A DNA stretch of 64,000 nucleotides from NCBI GenBank assembly GCA_947579605.1, contig OX388318.1, forward strand, positions 5,642,001 through 5,706,000, written 5' to 3'. The position numbers and the translations under genes were made by a program. Shown here piece by piece: positions 12,545 through 23,812 of the stretch (positions are counted from its first letter, which is position 1; each line of letters starts with the position of its first letter). The notes beneath the pieces were generated by a model. That model did no database searches and had not been told where the DNA came from. It saw only the letters and a list, made by a program, of their open reading frames with translations. This stretch comes from Athripsodes cinereus. Taxonomy: Eukaryota; Arthropoda; Insecta; Trichoptera; Leptoceridae.

Positions 12545-12707
12545 CTAGGATATGAATCATGTATTTTGGGTACTAACACGACGATACACATATATAGAAT
12601 GCACTGACAAATATACATGTAACACCCAGACCCAGGACAATTTGAAAAAAGGTCACTCTTCATTTTGCCCTGGCCGGGAATCGAACCCGAGACCTCCCGG
12701 GACGCCA
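12545..12707 (-). mobile_element. SINE-1 copy 3 (minus, 5'-truncated)
   Basis: The minus strand carries GGTCTCGGGTTCGATTCCC (perfect B box), CAGGGCAAAATGAAGAGTGA, GGGTCTGGGTGTTAC and the long tail with CGTCGTGTTAGTACCC. The tail agrees with the 31.4 kb copy. The A-box half is lost, so truncation occurred inside the tRNA-like head. Its truncated edge abuts a LINE-C scrap. Confidence 0.85.
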
Positions 12708-12930
12708 AGTATATCCTCTTTGTCATCATTTCCTAATTCATTCGTTCCACATGTCCAAGTTGATATTATTGTGTATACTTATTGTACCTAGGTTGATACA
12801 TAAATGCATAAATGTAACACTAAGTACCTATACACAATACTTTATAAAATAATGAGTACATAAAAAGAAACATAAAAACGTGCTCGACTAAAAAATTACA
12901 GAAAAAAGTGGGTATAAAATATCTTGGCAG
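12708..12930 (-). repeat. Block shared with 14.84-15.08 kb, starting in a LINE-C scrap
   Basis: About 220 bases starting TATATCCTCTTTGTCATC (the complement of the LINE-C 'MTKRIY' region) and running through GATACATAAATGCAT and AAACGTGCTCGAC to TAAAATATCTT. The block is repeated with moderate divergence at 14,841-15,083. A SINE-1 copy abuts the same edge of both blocks, but in opposite orientations. Confidence 0.8.
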
Positions 12931-12944
12931 AGAACCAAGATGCC

Positions 12945-13110
12945 AAGATGAGGTGTGAGGAGACGCGGACGGCCAAGAACCACGTGGTTTGAGCACGTGG
13001 ATCAAATCCTAAAGGACGGCCGCGTGTTGAGTAAGAGAAATCGGCGAACATGTATGAGAATGAGGAGGAAGGGAAATACAATTTCTCATGCACGCACGTC
13101 GATTTCTCTT
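12945..13110 (+). mobile_element. LINE-C fragment (plus), C-terminal tail
   Basis: Encodes RRRGRPRTTWFEHVDQILKD, then GRVLSKRNRRTCMR, matching the 27.7 kb LINE-C copy and parallel to LINE-A 'RRGRLRIKWQDHLNQILQDG'. At about 13,090 it runs head-on into a minus-strand LINE-C fragment. No catalytic core; dead. Confidence 0.85.
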
Positions 13111-13112
13111 AC

Positions 13113-13440
13113 TCAATATACACGACAGTCCTTGAGAATTTGATCTTCATGGTCAAGCCTTGTAGTTCTCGGACACCCGTGATTCTTCACACCCCTTCTT
13201 TCAGACAAGTATATACTCTTTGTCATTCTTTCCTCTTCCATTCGTTCCACATGACCAAACCATCTCAGTTTATTTACACGCATTCTATCCACAACACTCC
13301 TCTTGCATCCACTCATTCTTCTAATATCCTCATTCTATCACGCAACGTTTTACCAACCATTCTCCTCAACGATCTCATCTCCATAGCATTTATTCCACTT
13401 TCGTCCCTCTTCAACCATGACCACATTTCGTTTGCTTACA
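13113..13440 (-). mobile_element. LINE-C fragment (minus), pre-terminal region
   Basis: The minus frame 13,113-13,316 encodes SVVDRMRVNKLRWFGHVERM, then YLSERRGVKNHGCPRTTRLD. Further upstream on the same strand (to about 13,440), out of frame, lies the 'NEDIRRMSGC' and 'RMVGKTL' region also seen at 53.5-53.8 kb. It includes part of the segment covered by the facing plus-strand copy, so the two form an imperfect inverted pair. The plus-strand frame of 149 codons across this junction is a shadow. Confidence 0.85.
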
Positions 13441-13515
13441 TTGGTACAATTGAGCGGGAAATAATAATCAATTTTGAACAAGGTATTTTTTATTACTAGA
13501 AATACTTAAATAGTA

Positions 13516-13790
13516 TTCCGTGGAGTTTCCAGTAAAAGAATATTTATGTTTCCTGTAAGTTATCGAGTGTTCTGCAAAAAGCAATTATTTTATTTTCCGA
13601 ACACCTGTCTTTTACACGACACTCGTAACTTACAGAAAAGAGTGGGAGATCTATTCATTACTGGGTACTCCTCGGTGTATTCTAAATGTCTTATTTTTAC
13701 TGTTACGGAGAAGACAACCTGCATGTTTATACATGCAATTAGTCTACTGGCTACTGGTGTAGTAGTAGTTCCTTTAGTAGGTAAGTAAGA
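13516..13790 (+). mobile_element. Element D with internal inverted repeat
   Basis: Starts CCGTGGAGTTTCCAGTAAAA like the 51.15 kb copy and ends in the CATGCAATTAGTCTACTGGC region. Between these, the 5' block (GTAAGTTATCGAGTGTTCTG) reappears inverted (CACTCGTAACTTACAG, then GAGTGGGAGA and GGGTACTCC), giving a long imperfect hairpin that the 51 kb copy lacks. Confidence 0.65.
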
Positions 13791-14653
13791 AACGTTTTGT
13801 GATCGGGTTTAGTTTCCCTGAAATGAATAGGTTACCTATTCAAATCTAACTTTCATAAGCACGCAGAGAACAACTTGGTTGTTTATTACGTGTTGCTGGT
13901 AGAAGCTACGCTACGTTCTACGCTAGTTACCCCACTTGTAGTAGTTGCATTGTTTAGGGCTATAAATCATAACGTGTGAAATATTTGCCCTAATCTGCTC
14001 GCAGATATAAAAAAATAATTGTTCTTCTATTTTATGACTGCTGGCTATTGTGAGAGATGAAGTAGGTACCTATAATGATGGTAGTATCTTCTACATAGTA
14101 GATAATAATTATTATTTTGTAAAGTGAAAAATCACTGCATAAATATTTTTGTCTGTTAGTTTATGTCATTATGGATGTATGTTTGTATGTCCTCAATAGA
14201 AAAAATAATATGATAAGACTATGTATTTTTTAGGCTAAAAACGTTATACATATTTTTTTTATTGACCAATATTATAAGGGTATATTATTAGAATATTATG
14301 TAATCATAAATGGTAAACAACATTGTTATAAATGTTATCATGATAATATTTCCATAAAAGTGTTGCTGGTTTTAGAGACAAAATACTAAAACTACCGTTA
14401 AGTGTTTATTCGCCAATTTGGTATTCATTTCCCGTAGTAAGCCGGGTATACCCTTATACAGGCAGTATGACTGTAATAACTTGAAGAACAATATTTATTT
14501 TGAAAACGTTAAGATTTTTTATACCTGCTTTTAGGGCAATCTTTATTTTGCAGTCTTTATGTCGAGCATTTGTTTATAACCCATTAGAGCTCTTCTTTAT
14601 TTTTGTGTATTACCTATTCATAATAATTATGTAGATAATAATATACTATATTA

Positions 14654-14692
14654 TACCCTCACGCCGTGTCCCATGTGGGATAGGCTGAGAAA
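14654..14692 (-). mobile_element. LINE-C 3' end scrap (minus)
   Basis: ACCCTCACGCCGTGTCCCAT then GTGGGATAGGC is the complement of the LINE-C terminus at 29.05-29.10 kb. A SINE-1 copy begins a few bases later. Confidence 0.7.
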
Positions 14693-14698
14693 AAATAG

Positions 14699-14835
14699 CG
14701 GCCGGCGTGACGCGGAGGTAACACTCTTGCCTTTGAGTCACGAGGTACCGGGTTCAATTCCCGCCCAGAGCAGAATGAAGAATGACCTTTTTCAAAGTGT
14801 TTTGGGTCTGGGTGTTACATATATATGTACAGACA
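14699..14835 (+). mobile_element. SINE-1 copy 4
   Basis: Near-consensus head CGGCCGGCGTGACGCGGAGG, CTTTGAGTCACGAGGTACC, a B box GGTTCAATTCC with one change, then GAATGACCTTTTTCAAAGTG and GGGTCTGGGTGTTACATATA. It lies between a LINE-C 3' scrap on the left and the 14.84-15.08 kb shared block on the right. Confidence 0.9.
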
Positions 14836-14840
14836 AGTAC

Positions 14841-15083
14841 ATAATATATCCTCTTTTTCATCCTTTCCTTATTCATTCGTTCCACATTTCCAAGTAGGTA
14901 TTATATCCATTATGTATATAAAATTACTGTACCTAGATTGATACATAAATGCATCAATGTATAATTGAAACACTAAGTGGAACCTGTACACAATAGTTTA
15001 CAAAATAATGAGTACATAAAATTTACATAAAAACGTGCTCGACCAAAAAAAATACAGAATAAAGTGGATATAAAATATCTTTC
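14841..15083 (-). repeat. Second copy of the 12.7 kb block
   Basis: ATATATCCTCTTTTTCATCC through GATACATAAATGCAT and AAACGTGCTCGAC to AAAATATCTT matches 12,708-12,930 in the same orientation, with scattered substitutions and small indels. Confidence 0.8.
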
Positions 15084-16247
15084 TAACCCCTCACCTCGCG
15101 TCCTGTGCAGAAAGCATGGGACGCTCGACTAACCTATCCTTAGACGTTTCTTTCCCTTCTTCATATTTGTGAAATTTTTTTCCTATTCGACACATACTTA
15201 GATTTATTTATTTAAAGATTTTATAGGAAAAATATTTTCGAATATACCTACCATAGATTTTTTTTGTATGTCATCAAACGAAAAGAAGTAGGTTTATGTT
15301 CGAGGTCAAGAAGAAGTAAAAAAATGCTTTGCGAAAAGGCCTATATCTTGATCCGTGTAACTCCAGGAATAGAAAAGATTCCCGTTTTTCGATTGATTTG
15401 TAAAAAGCAAGTAGGTATTCCTAAAACATTACGTATAAGACATTAATAAAATAGCACGTAGAAGACTACCCCTATGTTGATTTTTTCTGGTTTGTTGAAT
15501 ATTGGGCTTAAAAATTAATTTACGGGTCATAAGGCTTTCAATAAATCAGATTCAATACATACATCTAATGCAATGATATAATTTCTTTGCTAATTACATG
15601 CGAAAACAATACGCATTTCGATGGATGAAAGATCATTTCACCGAAACCAAAGTAATAGTCAATGGTTAAAATACAATCATGAGATAAAAATATTCTTATG
15701 TACCTACCTACTTATTACAAAACAACTGATTATTATCTCATTAGATTCTTTTTAACAATATAATTCTTTCACAATAATTTATTCATAGAAATATGCGATA
15801 CATCCACCCTCGTTGACATTCAGCTCAATACTAACATTTTAAACACTTGTAGAGAATTGTATGGAAATTTCGGTAAGCGAAAATGATATTGTTTTAAATA
15901 CACGTTTTTAGCTATTTTTAAAAGAAATATACTTAAATTAAAGAACGTCTACAACTTAAAAACAAGATATTAACACATGTCATTAATCAAACCAAAAATA
16001 AAAATTATGCGATAAAGAGAACTTGAGATTTGATCCTTACAAGTTTTAACGAAGCTTATTTTATGATTTTTTTTCTGAAAAACTGGTAACACTTTTAAAA
16101 AATGTCTACAACTAGACTTCGAAATAAAAGATTGATCTATATTATATATTTTTTTCATGAATATTGAATGAAAGTTATGCGTATTTCAGTAGCTGAAAGA
16201 CAGCGAAATTTACTAGGAGCGGGAGGGAGCGGGGGTCCCGTAGAGCC
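15084..16247. other. AT-rich intergenic; short GC-rich patch at its end
   Basis: No credible gene. At about 16,214-16,247 a GC-rich patch (GGAGCGGGAGGGAGCGGGGG) sits where the left end of MITE-J should be. Confidence 0.5.
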
Positions 16248-16427
16248 TTAATCTAGTCTTGATCTTGATCATACGACGCACGAAGGGACTATGGTCAAAA
16301 ACACTGCACTACCGCTAACGCGCGATCGGTTTGCGTGTATTTTTGGCCAATAGTCACTTCGTGCGTCGTATGATCAAGATCAAGACTAGATTAAGATCAT
16401 GTTTAGTTATTTCAAGAGTAGCCCTGC
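16248..16427 (+). mobile_element. MITE-J copy, left terminus replaced
   Basis: A long hairpin: the left arm begins TTAATCTAGTCTTGATCTTG and includes CATACGACGCACGAAGG. The right arm is its complement and continues to the terminus ending GAGTAGCCCTGC. By eye about five positions in 180 differ from the complete copy at 55,621-55,833. The outer 35 or so bases of the left arm are missing and replaced by unrelated GC-rich sequence. Non-autonomous, no ORF. Confidence 0.9.
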
Positions 16428-16786
16428 TGACCAGTGTAATAAAGCAATATAATTTCCTCATTATACATTCATATATCAGATAGTAGAATAAAAAATATTA
16501 TGATACTATAACATAACATTATTATAATATCTAAAATATTCGTGTTTTTCATGCTTTAAGTTCTTTTTTTTATATTATTGCCCTGTCTTAAATTGAGTTA
16601 TGTATTATAAATAAAAACAACTAGAAAATTTTAATCACTATTATAATATAAACAACATAATATTGTTTCTTAGTTTGTCCACTTTAAAATTAGTGATTGG
16701 TGCTGGTTAAGTTTGTAATTACTTAAGACTTGTTTTTCGAACGTTGTACCTATTGAGTTATGGAGAGCTATATTTTTATATCATCA

Positions 16787-16894
16787 TGGCTCAAGAATCT
16801 GCGGCAGTGGTTTGGAATACCGGATGCAGCAACCCCCATCAGACTGACCCAGGATCGTGAGGAGTTTCAAGAGATGGTCGCAAACCTCCGTTAG
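16787..16894 (+). mobile_element. C-terminal end of a different LINE protein
   Basis: The frame reads WLKNLRQWFGIPDAATPIRL, then TQDREEFQEMVANLR and a stop. This is a characteristic last segment of LINE reverse transcriptase proteins: 'WLxNLRxW', then a hydrophobic linker, then 'DRExFxxMVANL'. Only about 36 residues remain, with no upstream RT domain. The family differs from LINE-A, B and C. Confidence 0.7.
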
Positions 16895-18232
16895 GAGCGG
16901 CACGAGAAGAAGGTATTTTTATAAAAGGTAGTCAAAACGTGCCTATATATAATAAGTATGACATTCTTTTATTATTGAGATTAGTAAACATTTGAATTTA
17001 CTTAAAAACATGGAAAATACAATAAAATTTTGAAGAACAATATGGATATATTTTTGTAGCATGAGAGAATTGGCTAAAAAACAATAACTAGCAAATTCTA
17101 ATTCTATAATACAGGGTTCTAACTTGATTTTAATATCTTTCTTTATTCAAGCTTTACCGGGTAAATCACTTTACAAAGCTTCTAAAAAAGTCACTTCTGT
17201 AGAATGGACCATAAACATTCTTGTTATATTGTCTAGCAGTGGTGTAAATCAAAACTATAAATCTATTTAAATTATACTACAGAATTACGAAATCTCTCAA
17301 AAGTACAGTAACTAGTGGGCATCCAACAAGGAATAATGTAATTTGACTACATCTTTAGTACCTTAGTCTGCTTTGGTAATCTATGAAACATAAAGAAATT
17401 AACCCTGAAACCTTGTCAATAGTCTGATAGTTGATTCTCAGACATTCAATCGAGAGAGATTCCACCAGTTACTGACCTACTTCACCTTCATGTCACAGAC
17501 ATGCCTATTGCATTCTATGGGGGTGTATTTGGATTTATTTCAAATCCAAATTCATCTTTTAAAAAAAAACAACTAATGAACTAATAGTAGGTAAATCCCG
17601 ATTTTAGTTTATGAAATATTTAGTTTTTATAGTATACAAATACTTCTTGAAATATAAAATGCAGTCCATATTACATTCACTTCCACCATTATTGACATTA
17701 AAATTTATGAAAAATATTCAAAAGTTTTCGGGATAAAACAGTTTTGGGACTACGCCACTGTTATTGTTTATACTGTTCTAAGAATTATGTAATACCTAAT
17801 GATATTATAATTCTTGTGGTTCTGTGACTGCTGAGCTGACAATTTGTTGTTGAAGATTTTTTCAAGATAAAAACTAAACCTCAAGGCCGTTTCGTGGTGT
17901 ACCTATATACATTATAATTTGTATTAATATTATATCAGACATCTTAATCATTTTTTTTTATTTTTTCTATTCGGGGAATACTAGATACCTACTACCAACT
18001 TTTAACCCAGCTACACTTGAGGAATAATAAAAAAATAGCCCAAAAAATACTTGGTGCCATCACCAGAGCGTGAGCGCCTGTCAATGAAGGAGTCGAAATC
18101 AATTTTAAAAAAGGGGAAAAATCACTATCTTCATTGTTGCACAGTACTTATTTCTGTCTGATCAAGTTGTGCTATGTCTCTTTTTTGCATTTAATGATGT
18201 AATGTTCATTAATTGCAATGTATTTTATAATT
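16895..18232. other. AT-rich intergenic, nothing recognised
   Basis: No ORF or repeat that I can support. Confidence 0.5.
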
Positions 18233-18315
18233 GTGCCGGCAAACTCCCCTTTCACGACACAAGCTTTTAGCTTAATGTGAAAGGTTGTATTTGGGTTTAT
18301 ACCAAAAATCCCATT
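18233..18315 (+). mobile_element. SINE-2 fragment (body)
   Basis: GTGCCGGCAAACTCCCCTTT, then CACAAGCTTTTAGCTTAATG and GTATTTGGGTTTATA, matching the body of SINE-2 downstream of its tRNA-like head as seen at 36.0-36.3 kb (minus). The tRNA-like part is missing. Confidence 0.8.
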
Positions 18316-19144
18316 ACATCTTTCTAAATTATTTTTTCAAAAATGGAAAAGGCTTGGGTCGAGATTTGTGTATAAATAAATAAAATTAAACGAGAATATG
18401 TTTGGAAATTTTTCAAGATTTGATCTATGTATATTTTCGGTAACTTTCACATAGTAACAGATCTAGTTTTTATTAGTAGGTAATATTTGAAAATATTGGT
18501 ATTAAATATAAATTTCTGAACATACCTATACGTAACTGTCGTCGTCGTACTGATTATAACAAAAGATGATTTCATTCTTCCGAAATGCAGATATGTACCA
18601 ACTTTTCGGAAAACATAAATCATCGATTTAAATTTGACGGATAGATAGAACATAAGGAGAGTATTTTTTATCGAATCTTTTTATTCGAACATCAGCAAAA
18701 ATACAAACGGACTCAAATATTATTAGATGATAGACATCAGAATATAACATTGTGTGTATCACAATTTTAATTTCATGTTACACGGTAATATAAAACAATA
18801 GCGTAAGATTTTTTACAGACATTCACGTACTGCGGTTATAAAAATTACTATCTGATCGAGTACTAGACAATATTCTAATGAAATCATTATTTTACAAATT
18901 GCAAAAAGGCTTGCCTTCATTAAATACTTACATCGAATTGAATCATTATGAGAATAATCGATGGTCTACTCTATTATTAAAGGTAATTTTATATAATTTT
19001 TAAATCCGTCTCCTTGCCAGATAATTCACACATCTTTGGGAAAAAAATTGCCAATCTGTAGATCCTCTGTATGTTATAAGCCTCTCATTTTTTTCTGTAA
19101 GCTTTTGAGTAGTGTCATGTGAAAGACAGATAATACAAACATAC
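18316..19144. other. AT-rich intergenic, nothing recognised
   Basis: No supported gene or repeat. The 68-residue minus frame at 18.45-18.65 kb looks like chance. Confidence 0.5.
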
Positions 19145-19530
19145 ATACCATCACGCCGCTTCCCTCACGGGGTAGGCAGAAAGGATCGAGCGCCACTTCC
19201 TTCTATCCTTGCATACATCTTTCTCTTCCGTCACCGTTATGCAATTCCTCACGCATACTCTCCTGTTCAATGTGCTCAACACGTGACCGTCCTGTAGGAT
19301 TTGATTTAAATGATCTTGCCATTTGATCCTCGAACATCCACGTCTCCGAGCACCATTCCTTTCAGCCAAATATATCTTCTTGGTCATTCTTTCTTCATTC
19401 ATTCTTTCCACATGCCCAAACCATCGTAACTTATTTACATTCATCTTTGTAACTACACCTACATACTTTCATTCCATATTCCTCTCTTATATCACTGTTA
19501 CGCACACGATCTCTCAGACTTTTACCACTC
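19145..19530 (-). mobile_element. LINE-A, best preserved C-terminal fragment
   Basis: The minus frame 19,151-19,444 encodes MNVNKLRWFGHVERMNEERM, then YLAERNGARRRGCSRIKWQD, HLNQILQDGHVLSTLNRR and, at the end, CKDRRKWRSILSAYPVREAA. Upstream on the same strand (to about 19,530), frame-broken, comes 'SLRDRVRNSDIREEYGMKV'. This order is that of the C-terminal 'RWFGHVxRM' tail of arthropod non-LTR retrotransposon proteins. The catalytic RT and endonuclease domains are absent. After the stop comes the terminal hairpin (complement of CCCCGTGAGGG) and GGCGTGATGGTATG. I use this copy as the local LINE-A reference. Confidence 0.92.
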
Positions 19531-20689
19531 ATTTACTAAGATAGCAGAGTACACCAACATAATAAGTCTTCATCATCACATATAAAACTTTTTTTCCTTA
19601 AATGTTAATAGTTTATGATACGGAGAACACTGACTGCGTGTTCATTAAATGCCGTTTGTCCACTGTATGTGTATACCCCAGTTGTGGAAATAGAAAGATA
19701 AATATGCACTTGCACACCTACCAATTCTATGAATATTCTAGGGAGTCTACGGTGAGTAGGTACCTATCAACTCTGTCCACTGCGTATAAAAGTCTACATA
19801 ATACTCACCACTGTCTTATGCGGTGTTCACGTGGAACATAGTGGAAGGCCGGACGATTTCACTTGCATAAAAAACAAAATCCATCGAACGTCCATAAACA
19901 TGAAACGTGTTCAGATTATCCACTAAAATAGATTCAATCTGTCAGGTGCCCTTGAAGTAGTTTTAAAAATGGCAGACGTCGAGATAGAGATCTTAGAGTG
20001 TGTGTCTTTAGTTGAAAATGTTGTAGGCAGGTAGTATAGGATATAAGGCATCTTTTGATTCAGGAAAAAACGACGATTTTGTAAGAATGACAGGAGAAAA
20101 GACGTAGGAACGAGTAAACAGCACAAACCAACGAATCAACGGCAAACAGTTTCAACCATAGATATGGATGCAGCACCTACGCAGACGCGAATAGAGAAAC
20201 CATCATAGTAGAGCAAAGAAAAGTTGAAAGGTGTTTGAGGATATCGTCTTTACTATTTTTTTCGATTCAAATTTATTGAAAATTTGTTCACATGGTTCAA
20301 ACAGCTGCCGATATTTTGGTTTCCGTGTGTACGCACTTTACTGAACTAATAGGGACTATTTTACAATAAAATTGATAGAAATATCATTCTTATCAGGCGA
20401 TGATTGAACAAGAAGTTTTATTCCCGACTTGTTTTCTTATAACGAAGTTCTCTCTGTTGTTATCTTTACATCTTCCGTCTTGTAATGTTAAAACTAAAAA
20501 CCCTCATCAGCCAATCAATAATTATGGCAGACTGGACATTGAGTTATTAATTAGGTACACTATAAAATACTTATCTTTTAAAATGTGATAAGATAGGTAT
20601 AGAAAAGGTTCCATTAAATTACGATCACACATTTAAAGTTCAAACAGCAGTGTTTCATTCTATGAGCGGTCATTTCCGGAGATAAATTT
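19531..20689. other. Intergenic, nothing recognised
   Basis: Short frames only. A plus-strand run starting MADVEIEILECVSLVENVVG near 19.97 kb is open for only about 20 codons and I do not recognise it. Confidence 0.4.
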
Positions 20690-20950
20690 TTAAATTCAAA
20701 TTTGAGCCGTGTTCCATTCCATTTGACATTTTTTTAAATCAAGTAACCGGAAAACAATGACAAAAGGATTTATAATTATACTAGATTTAAATTTGAACCA
20801 TATTCCATTCCATTTGACAATTTTTTAAATCAAGTAACCGGAAAACAATGACAAAAGGATTTATAATTATACTAGATTTAAATTTGAACCATATTCCATT
20901 CCATTTGACAATTTTTAAAATATAGTGAACGGAAAACCATGACAAAAGGA
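20690..20950. repeat. 91-bp minisatellite, nearly three units
   Basis: Units are marked by TTCCATTCCATTTGACA at 20,712, 20,803 and 20,894, each followed by ACCGGAAAACAATGACAAAA or close variants. The two inner units are almost identical; the last is more diverged. Confidence 0.95.
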
Positions 20951-22044
20951 TGTTTAATTAAACATACCTATGTAAAATTTATAATTGGATTAGTTACGGA
21001 AATAGGTACGAAGCAATTCATACGAGTATTATAAACATATCTAATTTATAATTCCGCTTGGAAATATGAGAAGAAAATGGTCATCTTTTATTTAAGTATT
21101 AATTAGAATCATTACGATAGTTTACATAAACTTGATATATTTTTTTTAAATTACCATAAAAATATATATTAAATAATACAACATAATAATTAGATTTGCA
21201 AATTTCTCATATATCTGTAGATAGACTCAGGAAATGATTTTTTCTTTGGAAATTCTTTTAAAATCAAAACATGTATGTACCTATATGTAAAAATAATATA
21301 ACTTATAATACCTAACAAGGCCCGATAAGGTTAATATAGTAATCATAATATAAAATGAATAGGTAGGTACCTGAACGTTTTATAACACACACCTCTATAA
21401 CTATAAATTGTATACAAAAATATTATATATTGTGGCAGTGAGAGCACTACCGTCATAACCCTAATTTGAAATGGGAAAATCGGGATTTCAGATTCGAACA
21501 CTTATAAAATCACGGTATTTCCCATAAGTTGGATAACCAGCCAACTAGCTAAATGTTATGATGTTGGTTGTCTTCTGTATGGCATAAAAAAGTATTCTGA
21601 ATGAGTTATATCACTTATAAATATTTCTTGTTTTTTTTTTAATGAATGAATCTGGAATTATATACCTAAGCCCAAATACACCTCTACATGAAGCAATATG
21701 CTTGTGTCATGAAAGTAGAAGTCCAGGTGAAATCGAGTCCTGGATTTTTAGATTGAAATCTTCAGACTCTAGCATCGGGGTATCAACCACTTCAAAATAC
21801 GTTGCCGTCAGTATAGATACTTTATAAATCTGTTGAATTTATTTAATCTAAAGCAATTATAGTACCTACACTACTTTTGAATCGAAAGTTAAAAGAATTA
21901 TTTATTCTTCAATACTGCTAAAGATGGCGAAATTCGCTCGCGAAAGCTCGAGTCGAAAACAGCTACGATTCGAGGGTTCCGATAACCAGAAAACGTAGTT
22001 ATTTATTGTTGAGAACGAAATGATTGTGAAATAAGGTTTGTGTT
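20951..22044. other. AT-rich intergenic, nothing recognised
   Basis: No supported gene or repeat. Confidence 0.5.
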
Positions 22045-22310
22045 CTAACCAAAATGAATGTAAATAAGCTATGGTGCTTAAGGGATGTAAAAAGAATGAA
22101 AGAGAACAGCAAGACTGAATAAATTAACATAGCTGAGAGAAAGAGACTCAGGCTTGTAAATCCGACGATAAATCACGTAAACTAGATTCTCAAAGATGGA
22201 TAAGTGCCGAGTATGCATAGAAGAAGATGCATGAGAAACTGCATTAATGTTGTAGACTTAAGAAGTATGCACAAAGACAGGAATAAATGGCGCTCGATCC
22301 TTTCTGTGAA
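22045..22310 (+). mobile_element. LINE-A decayed fragment
   Basis: AATGAATGTAAATAAGCTAT begins the region equivalent to 'MNVNKL'. It continues with a broken 'AERK..' segment and ends with MRNCIN, then HKDRNKWRSILSV, the LINE-A C-terminus. Many substitutions and frame breaks make it older than the 19.3 kb copy. Confidence 0.8.
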
Positions 22311-23812
22311 CTATAATTTAAATAAAGGCTATATCACTACGTCTCTCAGTGCCTCGTACATATGTATTAACAATATGTGTGAACACGACCTATTAAAATA
22401 GTTATTCCATCGAACACCTCTACTTTTTAAATTGGTTGCGATATAAAAAATGTTACCAGGTATAAAAATATAATACAATCGGCTTTTATTTTTTTATTAT
22501 TATTATGTATTGCTTGGATATTTTTTTCTCGTTGTTCTCCACCCCTAGGTGTCTTTTTGAATGGCTGACGCCGATATCGGACCTATCAGCATCCTTCGGC
22601 CAGCACCAATATAAAAATGATTAACGACCTGTACCAATCTTTGAATATAATAATATTGTAGTACACAATCATATACTTAGGTGCCTACCAAACATTTACT
22701 ATTATAAGTATGTAGAGAGTTTGTTGATTTCATTCTATTTTTGTTTTGTTGCTGGTTAGGGAACGAATAATCATATAACAAGGTTGCTTGCAACAAAACA
22801 ACTATAAAATTGTACAACAATTATTGTTATAGGTATGGTAACACAGTTTCGGACTTCATATTTGGAATTTTTAAAATTTTGTATTTAGAATATTCCCTCA
22901 CCAATAAAGTTTCGTTGGAATTACAACCGTTTCCATAAAGTCCTTAATTCCTTTTCCAAAATAAAAAATCGAGATATCAAAACTCTATAAGTGACCATAG
23001 TCACTACTAAAAGTTCTTTTCCATTTTTTTTGTGAAATGTGGATTATATTCAATCAATCGAGGCAAAAATTAATGAAACTTTTATCGAAAAGCTCAGAAA
23101 TTTTTGTTTTCAGTTTACGATCTGCCAATACTATCGCGAAAACTTCCACAAGGGAGCTAACCAGCGAACTATGTCCATGCAATAAATTTACAGGTCATCC
23201 TCTTTGTGCCGTTAAAATATTAGAAATTCAGAATGGGTAGTTGTAGAATAATATAATAGTCTGTAAACCTTCAAATTGTTAATGGAAGGGGGTGTAAAAT
23301 TTGCGAAAATTTATCAAGGACATAATGAATTATGTTCAATGATTTTCATCGTTCATGTTAGTGATAAAATATTGTCGTTGTTTCGTCTAAAGCAGCTTCG
23401 ATAGTTGGATTCTATTTTTGTCTTACAACTCGCTCTGAATTTAAGAGGCTTGAGTCCATCTTGCGTTTCCCAAAAAAAAACGTTGACAGGCAAATGAATG
23501 TTAATAAATATTCCTAGTTCGATGCTGTACATCATGTAGATCTTTGGTCAGTATTTTTTTCTAAATCAGATCTTTGTAGTTCCTACTCCTTTCTATGAAA
23601 ATTCATTGTAATATGAATAAATATAACTAATATAACCGGGCACCTCTACTCTTCAAAACAAAATAAGCGTGTACAATCATGGATAAAAACACTGATATGG
23701 TCGAAATAAAATTCACATGCACTCAACCTAAGTTACGTATACTATGATATAATACTTCTCTCGCCTTTGTCTTTTCCCTTATTCTGTGATTCCTCCCATT
23801 ACTTCATAGAGA
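22311..23812. other. AT-rich intergenic, nothing recognised
   Basis: A GC-richer patch at about 22.54-22.62 kb (GGCTGACGCCGATATCGG) has no assignable identity. The 67-residue frame at 23.04 kb has no recognisable motif. Confidence 0.45.

Noticed and set aside
13050..13499. 149-codon plus-strand frame
   Set aside because: It is the antisense of a minus-strand LINE-C fragment and crosses the inverted junction.
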